64,000 nucleotides of DNA, from positions 357,714 through 421,713 of the forward strand of contig PTEX01000163.1 in NCBI GenBank assembly GCA_003342815.1, read 5' to 3'. Made by a program: the position numbers and the translations under genes. The notes under the pieces were generated by a model. The model searched no databases and had not been told where the DNA came from. It was given only the letters and a program-made list of their open reading frames with translations. This stretch comes from Eudromia elegans. Its lineage: Eukaryota > Chordata > Aves > Tinamiformes > Tinamidae. Below are positions 27,262 to 39,345 of the stretch, in pieces (within the stretch, counting starts at the first letter, position 1; every line of letters begins with the position of its first letter).

Positions 27262-27890
27262 CATACATTTGCAATTCGAGTATGGGGGGACGATCACTTC
27301 TCTGGCTCTGTTGGCTATGCCATTCCTGACACAAGCCTGGAGGCTGTTGGCCTTCTTGGCTGGCTCACATTCAGCTGCCTGTTGACCAGGACCCCGAGAT
27401 CTTTTTCTGATTCACACCTCTCCAGTCACTGTCCCAACCCCACAGCGCTACATGGGGCTATTGTGACTGAAGTGCAGGACCAAGCACTTGGCCTTGTGGA
27501 ACCTCATACAGTTGGTCTCTACCCATCATTCCAGCCTGTCCAGAGCCCTCTGCAAAGACTTCCTACCTTCAGGCAGAGCAACTCTTCCTCCCAACTTGGT
27601 GTCATCTGCAAATTTGCTGAGGGTACCCTCAATCCCCTCATACAGATCATCAACAGAAATATTAAAGAAGCCCAGGTCTAACATTGGCCCTGGGGAACAC
27701 TGCACATGACTGGTCTTCAGATGGATTTAACTCCATTCCCCACCACATTCTGGGCTCAGTCATCCAGCCAGTTTTTCACCCAGTGAAGAGTCCACCTGTA
27801 TAAGCCATGAGCTGCCAGCTTCTCCAGGAGAAGGCAGTGGGAGACTGTGTCAAAGGCCTTCCTGAAGTCTAAACTCATGGAGAACAGCAT
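27262..27890 (-). mobile_element. CR1 LINE fragment, reverse-transcriptase region of ORF2
   Basis: This is an avian CR1 retrotransposon fragment in antisense orientation, truncated at both ends. Reading the minus strand from 27880 downward gives DFRKAFDTVSHCLLLEKLAAHGL, then WVKNWLDD, then an in-frame stop at 27756-27758, then NVVGNGVKS. After a frame shift it continues with [22 protein letters not shown] (27601-27612) is the catalytic metal-binding motif of the RT palm. It continues as a decayed RALDRLE...NCMRFHKAKC...VLH block and ends abruptly after AREVIVPPYS. Several stops and at least one frameshift make it inactive. The similarity is to the common bird CR1 RT, so it is younger than the fossil at 11220 but still considerably decayed. 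The 3' UTR and tail are absent. Confidence 0.93.
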
Positions 27891-30800
27891 GGGGGGTTTC
27901 TCCTAAACATTCTCCATTTGAAATATTTACAGCTCATGCAAGACAATGTAATGCAAGAGCGATGAACAGAGGTAAGTAGGCACAAGCTTGTTGCACATAT
28001 TTTAAAGATACCAAGCCATAGATATGGTCATACTTAACATTTACTTACTTGCCGTCCAGTATTCATGGAAGATCCTCAGAGTCATGTGAGTTTCTCCCTT
28101 TTACAGGACACAGGAGACGTCCAGTGCTCTGCCTGGAGGAGAAATCAGACAGCAGTAATTGCCTCAAAAATCGAGAGCAAGACTGAAGAGAGCAGCTGAA
28201 GGACTGGACATGATGCTACCTGAGACACTCACCCAGTCTTGGGGACTGAAAGCCATAGCAGCCCAAATCCAGAGCATGGCTCTGACACTGGCCTAGAACA
28301 AGGCCTGGAGTAAAACTGCATCTGCTTGCTCACAGCCATACTTCAGCATACTGGACAAGATTCAGCCATAACCTGGTCAATATTCTCAAACTTCATATTT
28401 TTTCCAGTTCCCTCTTTTTATGTCTCAGTTTGGGAAAACACACTTTCCTCTCCCAACCCTGATCCTCTTCTAAATTTTAAGCATATTGTGAATCCCAAGA
28501 GTGACTGTAAATTGGGCAGATTCATTCAGGACTTCCTTGACTAACAAGAAACTTGAGCAGGTGATTCTGTTCCTTTGGAAAACAAATCTTGTGTGTGAAG
28601 GCGTCCAACTAAAGATTGATATTGCATTAATAACAGCACAGTCAAAGGGTTCTAAAGACTTTGCATCTCTTACAAGGTCCTGGTTTTAGATAATATCATT
28701 GCTTTGACACAGTACATGCAATTCGTTCGAGGGGTATGTTTTAATTAAAATGAAAATAAGTTTATTTTCAATTTCATCTTCCATCTACCACTCATCAAAT
28801 AAAATGTAAATGATGCAGGACAACTGTTACGATTTTTTATTAGTCTGATATTCCTGGTTGTTTTGTGTTTGATGCATCTGTGATAATATGCTGCCTTACT
28901 CTGGGTCTCTTTATTATCCATAAGATACCATAAAATATCACACCAATGCTGAAATGCACCATTGCAGGCAGCCTTGGGGGCTCATATCTTAATATATGTT
29001 TTGACATCTGGTCGATCTTTAAACCTAACACATTGATTTATGTGCTGCCATTAGGAATAGCTCCCTATGGCTACTGAACTGTGTTGTTTGGATATACAAG
29101 GTCAGCAGTAGCTTGGGAAGATCAATTCTTTGTGATCTGTGCCCGAGCTTAACAGGAAGCAAATCGTTTGTTCCTCCCTTGAAAATAAGCTGCAAATTTT
29201 CTTAAAAGGAAAAGTCAGCACACACAAGAGGAAAGGTTATCTGCAGTAAAACAGCATTAGCAGCGGGGAATAGGATAAGGAAATTAAAAGGACAGCAGCG
29301 CTGCAGAATTCTGAAGCTGAACTTCTGAATAATCACATTTCCTCCTCTAAGAATATCCTCCTAGAAAAAAAAAGGAGATGAAAGCCTTTGACATTCCACT
29401 CCAGAAATCCTGAAAAGAAAGAGAAAAAATATTTGACATTCATATGAAAGAAATCCAGTAAATAATGCTTGTAAAGTAAATGCAAGTAAAGGAAACTGGT
29501 GCTGAAATACACACTAAAGCAAAGAAAAAAAGAAAAATGAAAGTTTCTGGTTTTGATCCCAAATTTTGCCATTCCAAATACATTTACTAGATCTATTATT
29601 TTGATTTCTTCTCTGCACGAGGATTGTCATTGATTGAAGAGTAAGATATTTTTATGAAACTTCCTGCCATTTTTTATTTAAGAATTTTGTGCTAAGATAG
29701 CGCTATAAAGTCCTGTTTTTTTCAAAATTTGACTCCTTTTCTCAATTAGTGTATTCTGATATTCCAGGCTCTATAATGAAATTGCAGTGGAGGAATTACA
29801 ACAAAATCATTAAGATGTCTTGTTAATTACTGTCTGATTGCTCATCAGGAGTTGTGACTTGCAACTTATATTGGAAAGTACTTTATCATAATTTGACAAT
29901 ACGAATTAATTAGTGAAAAACCCCACCATGTACTCATTAATGCTGATGTGACACAAACCTTTGACATAGCTGCTACATAATTTATTCAATTGGCAAGGAG
30001 CACAGTAGGCTCCAAATTTATCTCTGTAAGAGTGTACATACAATAATGACTTCTTAAATACCTGTGTCTTTTAACAAGATCAATATTAAATGGACTTTTT
30101 AATATTCTTTAGATGCTGTATTCTTAGCTTTGGAAATATCTTGTGAAATAGCCGGGGTGCTTATACACTTTCTCTGAGTATCTGCAGAAATATGGTTTAA
30201 AGATAACTATGCAAAGATCTTCCATCTTGTGCTTTAAAGATCCTTCAGGTCCTTTATATTCTCTTCTCTGCCACCATCAATGAAAGTAATAGAGCATTCC
30301 TAATTTTCCTTAGTAGGCATTTATCCTTCATAGGTACATATGAAAGACTACAGATTAGACAGGAAGAGGTTCTGGAGACTTTATAATTCAAGTAAAATAA
30401 GAAGAACTATTTTAAAATGTAGCTATTGAGGACATTGGGAATTTTCATAGTGATGAACTCCAATCTGGAATTGGTTTGTGCAAGCAAAAAAACATGTAGG
30501 TAAAGAAAACAGACTTGTGCAACAGGAAATAATTTCTAAAATTCCTTTAGTGAGTTCTCTAGCTCACTTAGCTAGATTCATGTGTATTAGGAAGAAGAGT
30601 GCTGAGTATAGCCCTGCTTGCACTGCACAGTGTGGGCACTCACAGAGGTCCTGATCCAACTCTGCTGGAAACAGTAAATAGGTGTTTTCTGGCCTCTGCA
30701 ACTAGTGATCAGACCGAAGATGTCTTCTTCTTATCCTGTCCCACAAAGGATCCTGCATCGTAGTCATTTAGGCAAACAGCTTGCATGCAGTCCGACTGGC

Positions 30801-33800
30801 TGCATCACTCTTTAGGTTCCACTGACTCTGAGACCAGAGTCCATGGTGCAGAGAGAGTGGCATGAAGGCCCAAATGGCCACATTGTAATACTGACCTGAG
30901 CCCTAGTGGGCAAAGATTACTCAGGCTGAAGCTCTGAAATCCTCAGCTTAGCTGAATACTTGCAGTCCAGTTCAAGAGACATGATGAAAGCAGTGAGACC
31001 TCTGGAAACCATTTATCCCCTTTGGGCAAGAAAGACCAATGGACACCACTCACTGTTGGGTAGACATAGGGTTTATGCCAGCTGTTTCCTTGGACAGTCA
31101 CGGCTGCAGGAGGATGATGAGTCTGAGAGAGTCCCAGTAGACAGTGTCCAGCAGGTGTAGTTGATTGAGTTCTTTCCTAGCAGGCCAGGAGAAGACTTAC
31201 CTTGTTCCGTGACTGGAATAAAGAACCATAAGGCCTTGTGTTATGTTACTTTGCCAGCTTTTGATGTGCCTAGGCTTCTGCCAAGTTGTTGTCAAAGTTA
31301 GGCTGCTTGATGCTAGTATTTTGAAGAGCTACTTTTGATGTCATTATGACCCTAAAGAAATCACTCATTTGGAAATAATAAAAATGTGATTAAATTGAAG
31401 ATAACCAATGTATACGTGTTATCTAAAAATGAGCAAGAAAACTAAATGGTTTAGACTCTGAAAAGACTAAGGAATAAATTCTTCATCACTTTGCCTAATG
31501 TCTTTTATATCTATCATTTCTATTCTGCCAGACCAAGGAGACTGTGAGGATGAGATAACAGTTTGCATGTAACATTGTGCTTTATAAGGATGCCTTTTCA
31601 TTTTAGTAACAAATGATGCATTTTAGGAATAAATGATGCTAATAAATGATGTCTCCCTTTCAGAAAGTCTCTACTTAAAAAGGTTGAAACTGTCTATAAT
31701 ACTTGTAGTGTGATTAGTCAGAGTTGAATCTAGCAAAAGTAACTAAGTGTTAATGAAACCTCATTTAAACTCCAGCTAGCCTGAGAAGCTCCAGGTTTCC
31801 ACAATAAATCAGCCTGGATACCCATCAAGACTTTTAAAGAAAGAAAAACCACGAAACGCATTTTCTCCTATTTATCACAAGTTATGAGATAATGATGCCA
31901 GCACTCCCATCAGTTCAGGATGATGGATAGGAAACAGGAAACAAAATATTCACCCTGAACATCATTGTGAAATGTTCTAAGTGCTGCAAGGTGTGTCAGC
32001 AACTTTATAATCCTTGTAGTTAGCACTGAAGAACAACTGGTCCTGAGTTTGTATAGTTTTGCAAGACATCTATTTTAAAAACTTTTTCAAAAATATCTCA
32101 AAAAAAAAAATGCATCTAGGACCACTTTCAGTTTCTGCAGCCCAGCATATTACCTCCTAAATTGTGATTGCATGTTGGGCTGCGATCCAGGCGCACCAAT
32201 TCCCTTTCTGTGCCTCCCCTCCGCCAACACACCCCCTGACTTCCTCTGAAAGGAGTCAGAAAGGAGCCACACAACAGCACAAGCAACTCTGCTTGAGTCA
32301 GATGTTCTCTAGACCAGCACCATGGGGAGCACAACTGAGTGGTTTTAGTGGTTAGTGCTTAAGAAGGGGTTTTAAGTTAATAAATAACTTGGTTTTGCCT
32401 TTGCATGTAATGCAAAAATAAGAAAAAAAATCACCCAAAAAGAAAAAAAAAAAAAAAACCTCCACTTATTTTGGCATTTGTGTATAATATTTCAAATTAA
32501 TTATTCAACTCAATTCAATTATTCAAATTAATTATTATCTCTTCTATTTTTGCTATTAATATTCATTTCAAAGAACAGGAGTAAAATTGTACTGAATGTG
32601 TCCAATACACCACATAGCTATATCTCTATTATTAACACACAAAAAAATATTTCTGCAATCATAATCACTATTTCTAGCCAATGCAAGTTTTGGAAGTTAC
32701 AGAACAAATTTTTTATTAAGATGTAACATTTCTTGATATTTTACAAGTGTTATAAGGCATTGCAATCAAGAATACCTAAGGCAGTTACAAACTACGGCAG
32801 AAAAAGAGTGAATTGAGACAAGTCTAATTCTGTTAAACTGGGTAAACATGCAGTAGACTAGCACTAAATTTAGATTGTTTTTAGAGAATAAACATTGTAT
32901 ATAGAAGTTAATAGAAATTTAAAGTAAGCTAAAAGGTGAAAATATGATATCTTCAAGTACTATTAACTATACAGTATAATAAGAAAGAATATTTTTTTCT
33001 GGTCTGCTTGTGAATTCACTAAACTCTTTTTATCTCTAATTTCTAATCAGAGAGTGCCAAGGCAGGTATTAGATTTCATACACACAAAGATCTTTCCAAT
33101 ATACTTTTTAATGGCACTGAAATAGCTGTGACACTAACGCTTTTCAACCCTTTGTGTGTACTGATAGCACAGGAACAAGAGTCATCTTTATGCAGTTATC
33201 TTGTACAGACCATTGTGCCTGGCCTCTTTCTCCACCTTCCTTCTTCCAGCTGTCCTCACTGAATCACTAAGGGCAAGATAAATAGCAAAAGGAAAGTGTT
33301 AAAATAATTATTTTAATGGCTAGAGAACAAGAAATTTGGGCTGAAATTTTTAAAACTCTGAGCCTGATGATAAAATCATAAAGCTTTCACAGGCTCCTCA
33401 GTATGTCCTTGAATTAAAGAGAGATCAGCACCCACTTACCTCCAAATTAGATCACTGGGTGTACAAGCTCTTTCTCAAGGATGAGCTTGTCCTTACCTAC
33501 CTCCTAAATTCACTTGCTTTGAGGCTAGTGAAATCAATAAAAGTTTTGCATTGGCATTTGAACAGAACAGGAAACAGGATTTAGACTACTTAATTCAATA
33601 TAGCTGTAGATTTTTTCAACGTGGCCCACATTTTCAATGTGATTTGATGCATTTAGTGTTATTTATTTTAGATAAATAGAATTTGTCCCAAGATTTAGAT
33701 ATTTACTTTATTACCTGCATTTTATCAAAAGCATAAGAAAGTGCTTGGAATGGGACAGCACTGACATTGTGCTATGTCAATTTTCAAATTCTTTGTCTAA

Positions 33801-34265
33801 GATTTTTTTAAATGCCCAGAAAACATGGAAGAGCGCATTGCACAAAAGTGCTGAGCTCTGTGGGGCTATATGCAAAGTTGAGCTCCAGCTCTAGCTGATC
33901 CTCACCGTCACCTCAGTAGTTCAGACTACAGCAAAGCTTCACAAAGCTTTGCACTGAAGTGCAGCTCATTGGCACTGAAGACAGCACGCAAATTTCAGCC
34001 TGAGTACAGCCAAGCAGTTAGGAAAGACAGGGGAGTAGGAAAGTAAGTTATGTTCATAGCTGACATCAGCCTCTTTGGCTGCCAAGCCCTCAGCAGACCC
34101 AAGACTCAAATTCCAAGACACATTCCTAAGCATGACCCTTTCTCCAGGACTTGACAGCGGCTGTAAGGGCCAGTTTTAAAACTTGAAACAGTCTAAAGAT
34201 CCTATCTAGAATCCTGGGAAAAAAAATGAAAGCAAACATTTTGGCAGTCAGCAAGCTCTTTTTTT
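27891..34265. other. AT-rich non-coding stretch with possible enhancer-like segments
   Basis: No gene is recognised. Low-complexity points: a 20-bp triplication around AAATGATG (31599-31651), an A16 run (32443-32458) and two copies of TTCAAATTAATTATT 31 bp apart (about 32491 and 32522). Segments 28690-29000 and 29690-30020 are AT-rich with GAATTAATTAG at 29903-29913 and several ATTA cores, and look like candidate conserved elements. The section 30600-31230 has more balanced composition but shows no recognisable peptide. Confidence 0.5.
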
Positions 34266-34560
34266 TTTCCACTTGCCAGCCCAAGTCATTTGTCTTCGTA
34301 AGCAGAGAACGATTCGAGGGAGGACAGGATTCCCCACAAGGCAGCTGAGCAGGAAGCCGTGCGCTGCCGCACAGCCGGCCGAGGGTGGGAGCTGTCCAGC
34401 AGCACGCTCCTATGGGACAGCAGGGAGGGAGGGCTCCCGTGGGGGCTGGCAGCCCCAGTTCTCCCTTGCCCACCCTGCAAGCGGCAGGGTGCTTCAGCAA
34501 GGTGCCACTCCATCCGCTCTCACCTGGCCCCAGCTGCACTCCAGCCACCAGGCTCTGTTA
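34266..34560. other. Small CpG-bearing GC-rich patch
   Basis: About 300 bp stand out from AT-rich flanks, with about a dozen CpG dinucleotides between 34295 and 34520, while the adjoining kilobases have almost none. Open frames exist on both strands at once, as GC-rich DNA lacking AT-rich stops gives. None has a recognisable domain. It could be an orphan CpG island (promoter of a non-coding RNA or an enhancer) or part of an unidentified repeat. I cannot choose between these. Confidence 0.45.
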
Positions 34561-36999
34561 CTTTAGCTTTTGACAGCAACAAGCGCAGAAACAAAGACTA
34601 ATCTGGGAGAATCTTAAATAGCTTTTCCTGTAGAAGCTTTGCTCTGCTAGAGATCTCCAACCTTACTCCCTTTACCCCTAGTGGCATCCCAATTCCAGAA
34701 GGCATGATCTTCCCTAGACATGTACACATCTAATTAAGACAGTAGTTGCCAGATGCAGACTTCAGGGTATTATTACAATTATAAACATGTATCTACTGTA
34801 TTATATGCCCTTTTCTTTAACAGAAATATCCCTTAGTTATAAGAAAATATCTTTAAGATAAACTTGTTTGAGATTTGCTTCTTCATCCCATCAATCATCT
34901 TCCATTCCCACTACCACACTGTCAACAGAGCAGTCACCAGTCCTGGGGTCCCTCAGCACTGAAAATCTTTGAGGAAACATGAGAGGACACGCGAGTCCAC
35001 TCCTGCTTTGGCTGAGAAGCACCGGGCTCCTACAAGCACTTTGTGAATGTACGTGCATTCATCTGTGTCTGCACGAGGCTCAAGATCAAAGAAGAAAACA
35101 GAAAGGTAAAGCATAAGATCAAAGGGTTCAGAGGAAAAGAAGCCAATTCTAGCAGAGCTGAATTCCTTTCTTTGCTGTCATGCTGCCAAGTAGCCTCCAT
35201 TTCCAAATATATCTTGGTTTCTTGCTCTCCAAATAATTAGAGGAACACATACAATCATTCTGAAGAACAATAAATCAGGTGAAAACTGTTTATCAACTTT
35301 ACTATTTATTTTTTATTGAAATCCATATGATTAAGTACAAAAATAATTGAATTTTTATTACTACCTCATTCCAGAATCAGAATTATAGATGATTAATGCT
35401 ATTTTTTTCATACTTAAAGGATTTATTCATCTCTATTTATTTGTTTTGAGGATTGACCTAGCCAGGAGAGCACAGAGTCCTCCGCAGCTAGATGGTACAC
35501 ACTTTCAAAACTACATTTTCACTTGGCAGAGTGTATGCAAGCACATCCAAGACTTTTTGCAATATCACTTGCACCGGAGCATTTTTAACGTGTTTTAAAC
35601 TGCTTGACCATGCTTTGGTCAAGGACTCTGTGCAGTTTCCAGAAAGAGCTTTTGCCCAGTGGAGAGTGTTTGGCAAGGGGAGGGAGTTGGCTCCTTCTTT
35701 CTGGGGCACTTCCACATTCTGCTATCAGCTCTGACATCAAGACGTTTTCTGTTACATACTTAGGTGAATCAGGTCCTCAGCCATGCACGGACATGCGGAA
35801 AGGTTTGGGTTTCATTCTGTGCTCAGCACCAGGCTGTTGGGTGTCTTTGCAGACTTAAGAGAAATACCCAACCTCAAGGACACCGTTTCCAGCTAACACC
35901 ACTGGGCCTCTGTGCTGAGGAGAGCACCAGCCACCACAGAGCTTCACAAAGAAGGGAGGACTTTTTGCAGGGTAACCAAGAGACCTTTAACTTGTCACTT
36001 CCAACATATTTTTCTTCAGGCCATGTTTCTAACATAACTAAGTATGAGCTTACCTAATCAATTCCTAATTTTAAAAAAAAACTGACTGTATTTGAAAAAA
36101 CAGATTAAGAAGAAAAATAATCAGTTATTTTAGAGCTAAAATACAAGATAAATGGCAACCAACAATTCATTTATCAGTGCAACAGGACACATGACTGCAG
36201 CAGGAATAATCCAATAAAATAGTGGGCAGGCTCCTCATAGTAATAGAATGGAACAATAAAACAAACTTAATTAAATCAATATTTTAGGAATGAAATATTA
36301 TATATACTTCATTCTCATCCATGTAAAAGGATTAATTTACAACAAAAACAAGCAAACAAACACAGGCTAGTCTTCCATTGGAAGTCAGTGCAATGTGTTT
36401 TATTCTTTGTATAAATATGCATATACATATATTCTTGTTTAAAACCTTCTAGAGCAAGAACGCGCTCAAGTGCATATAAACTTTCTGGAGCCACTCTTGA
36501 GGTCTTCACGTCACACCTACTATTCTCATTTTATTTTTCAACACCATCTTATTTCCCCTCTTGATAAAGTCATTTTTAACTTCACTTTTCATTTTTCTCA
36601 GAGCTGTTGTTTGAATACTAAAACATTTTTCTCAATACACTGGTCAAGAAAGAGAAGAGTGCTCCCACCAATGTATGGGATGTTTAAATAGATGGACCTG
36701 AGTCTGTGTATGATCCCAGCCAGGATCAGCACGCCATTTTTCTGTTTTTGCAGGACAGAAACCCCGGCATGGAGGTCAGTAAAAAGCCAGGGCTGCCTCT
36801 GCAGAGAAGAAGTCAGGATCTATCAGTTGGTGTCAGTGTGACGAGTGTGCTCCTTCCCCAGCTCAACCTGACTTTTCACACGTAGCCTTATTCTAGTGTT
36901 AACCATCAATGATCCCGGTAGCTGCCTCCCTGATTTCTTCCCCCACTCAGACATTGGCCATCAATGAGAGTCCTGATGGCCGCATACTGATGGGGAGAT
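34561..36999. other. AT-rich non-coding stretch
   Basis: No gene or repeat family is recognised. Frames of up to 97 codons overlap in three registers at 35490-36060 without any conserved motif. The text is ordinary AT-rich unique sequence. Confidence 0.5.
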
Positions 37000-37500
37000 A
37001 AGGCCAACTGTGCCTACACCAGCCAACAGTCATTTCTGAATTGAAAGAGTGACTAGGAGTCGATCATCTTCTCCCATAAACACGGGGACAGCCCGAGAGC
37101 CCGTTGAGCTCTCCTTGCATGGCAGGGAGGCCTCTCAAGGAGACTCCTCGGGGTTAAGAGATGCTTCCCACAGCAGACTCATGGTAAGTGACTGTAGTGT
37201 GCTTTCTTTCTGAATTTGTGAACTTTACTTTGTACCGGTGTACAAAATCCCTCAGTAATAAGCTGTTGACCAGATCTGGGACTAGGATTGGACCCAGCCG
37301 CACCCAGACTCCTCTCAGAAGGAGTTTGGAAAGCAAGGGGGTCCAATCTGAACCTCGTGACTCAATGGGAGGATGTCCTTGGTAATTCCCTGTATCACCT
37401 CGAACCTCCATGCAGTAAACAATAAGTGACCGACCTCGCCATAGAATTTCATGAAACCATTTTCCATATCAATAAAACCTATTACTGCTTCTTTCACATG
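37000..37500 (+). mobile_element. Probable LTR fossil of an avian endogenous retrovirus (solo-LTR-like)
   Basis: A CpG-retaining block (eleven CpGs between 37050 and 37460) sits in CpG-poor surroundings. It contains a polyadenylation signal AATAAA at 37471-37476 near its right side and a strong splice-donor-like GGTAAGTG at 37183-37190. The overall wording resembles long terminal repeats of bird endogenous retroviruses that I recall, but I cannot name the family. No second copy of this sequence and no gag, pol or env remnant is visible in the window, so it would be a solo LTR. CpG retention suggests a comparatively young insertion. The ends are approximate, and I could not identify a target-site duplication. 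An unrelated regulatory block is the alternative. Confidence 0.45.
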
Positions 37501-39040
37501 AGTGAAGTGCATTGTGTCACTCACTCCCCCTCCACACTCCTTCCGTGACAGTCTGGTAGAGACGGGCATGCTGCAATCACATCTGCCTCCCAGCACAGAG
37601 ACGTCCTTGAAGAGGCATTTTAAGCAACTGTCAGTGTGAAGATCTATATCACCTATTTGCATTTCTATTTCACAAACAGAGAATAATGCCAAGAAGCCTT
37701 AAAAAATGGTAGTCATTCATAAATATGGAAATAATCAGCTGATAAAAGTGAACACATAAGAAAAATCTGTTGATTTCTGAAATCTGTTTGAAATCTGTTT
37801 CCCCACACTGCATTAAACTTTAGCCTTTCCAAGGTCCTGCTGCTAAAGAAATAGACTTTTGGACACTCACTTCTCTCTTGGAAATGTCAAATTTATGTTT
37901 GATTCCTCAGGATTTTATAATTTCAAGTATTTTGTTACAAAGACTGGGAGTTTAATGTCAGAAGTGCCTCGAAGTACTTCCGCAGAATGATATATTAAAA
38001 GTACTACAGGTTTAGGGGAACGATAAGAAGTTATGATGTCCTGTTTATTTTTTATAAAACACTAACTCCCAGCACGCCGTTGCACTACCTACACAGTAGG
38101 GGTCCCAAAGAGGGCATACAGGGAAGGCTCCAGTGCTGCGGTGAGCAGTGCAGCTGTGTGAGGGGATGGAGATCTCTTTCCTTGGATCGGCTGCCAAGCA
38201 GTCAGCAAGGGAGCACTGCTGAATATTAAAGGCTGCTGGTTCCTACCACCCCTGCAGTGCCGGAATGATTTTGTCTCCTTACCCACCTTATGAAGCACAG
38301 GGAGGTCACCTCTTCTGGGAAAAGCCTCCAAATGATTATCCAGTGCCTCACACAGAGTAAAAATGAGTTTCTGCTGAAGGCGCCTAGCTCCACTGAACGT
38401 ACAGGATAGTTATATTTTCTCCCTTATTAATCTCCTCACCCACTACTCCCACAGTAAAATGAGATGGTTTTGTTTCTGCTGGGATAACTGACAGGAGAGG
38501 TGGGAACATCATGGTCAAAATAATTTTCTGAGTGCCCATAATTTCTCCTCTGCTTATGCCCTATCTCTTGTTTTCTTTCTCCTCTCAGGCGTAACATTTT
38601 AAGGCAGTGATAGCCTTAAAATCTGAGATAATTAAAATCTCCTTCATTAGCATCACTGAGCTGAAAGATCATCACTACAATGAGCAGGATGATAATAGAT
38701 ACCTTTATTACTTATAATAACAATAAAAGATAGCAGCCAATGGCCACGTGTCCCAAATCATATTACAAAGATGTACAATTCAGTAATGAGAGCTAATTCA
38801 GATGTCCATGACAGTGAGATATGGTTTAATTTAACATTCGGATACCAGACACTATTCTGCAAATCACTGCTGCTTAGGATGCTCCTCTCTGCAAGCAGGA
38901 GCCACCATTTCCAGGAGATGTCCTAAAATGCAGACAAGATCAGGGATAGCAAGAGCGGGACAACACACTAGGACACACTAGGCCTGCCCCATAGTGCTAC
39001 TACATTTAGGACTTTCAGGGCATTAAAGCTTTCTTGGGAG
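37501..39040. other. AT-rich non-coding stretch
   Basis: No gene is recognised. There is a short tandem repeat of GAAATCTGTTT at about 37777-37802. The segment 38610-38800 contains GATAATTAAAATC, ATTAGCATCA, a CCAATGG box and a CACGTG E-box within about 180 bp, the densest motif cluster nearby and a weak candidate regulatory element. Confidence 0.5.
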
Positions 39041-39345
39041 ACACAGAGTTGCAGAACAGGTGAGGCTGGCAGCGACCTCTGGAGATCATATAGTCCAATG
39101 CCCCTGTTCAAAGCAAGACCAACTAGAGCCCCGTGTACAGTCAGGTTTTGAATATTTCCAAGGATAGAGACTCTGCAATCTGTCTGGAATTCTTATTTCT
39201 GTGTTCAGCCACCTCCAGAATGAAAAAAAATAATTGCCACTTGTGCACTGGGCATCACTGGGAAGAGTCTGCCTTTCTCTTCTTTGCACTCTCCCATCAG
39301 GTATTCAGACACATTGATCAGCTCCCTCCTGAGCCGCCTTCTCCA
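39041..39345 (-). mobile_element. CR1 LINE fragment, 3' portion
   Basis: Reading left to right this is the reverse complement of an avian CR1 3' part. Near 39065 it has GAGGCTGGCAGCGACCTCTG followed by AGATCATATAGTCCAATGCC, the classic 3'-terminal CR1 text. Then come GGTTTTGAATATTTCCAAGG, GAGACTCTGCAA, GAATGAAAAA, GGCATCACTGGGAAGAGTCT and CAGACACATTGATCAGCTCC. It ends near CTGAGCCGCCTTCTCCA. The element is therefore on the minus strand with its 3' end to the left and is truncated at its 5' side, as most bird CR1 copies are. The terminal octamer repeats are degraded. Divergence from memory of the consensus is moderate, so it is not a recent insertion. Confidence 0.93.

Noticed and set aside
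31180-31220. Possible splice donor on the minus strand (ACTTACC) next to AATAAA on the plus strand
   Set aside because: The signals are on opposite strands, are very short, and lack any supporting exon or conserved frame.
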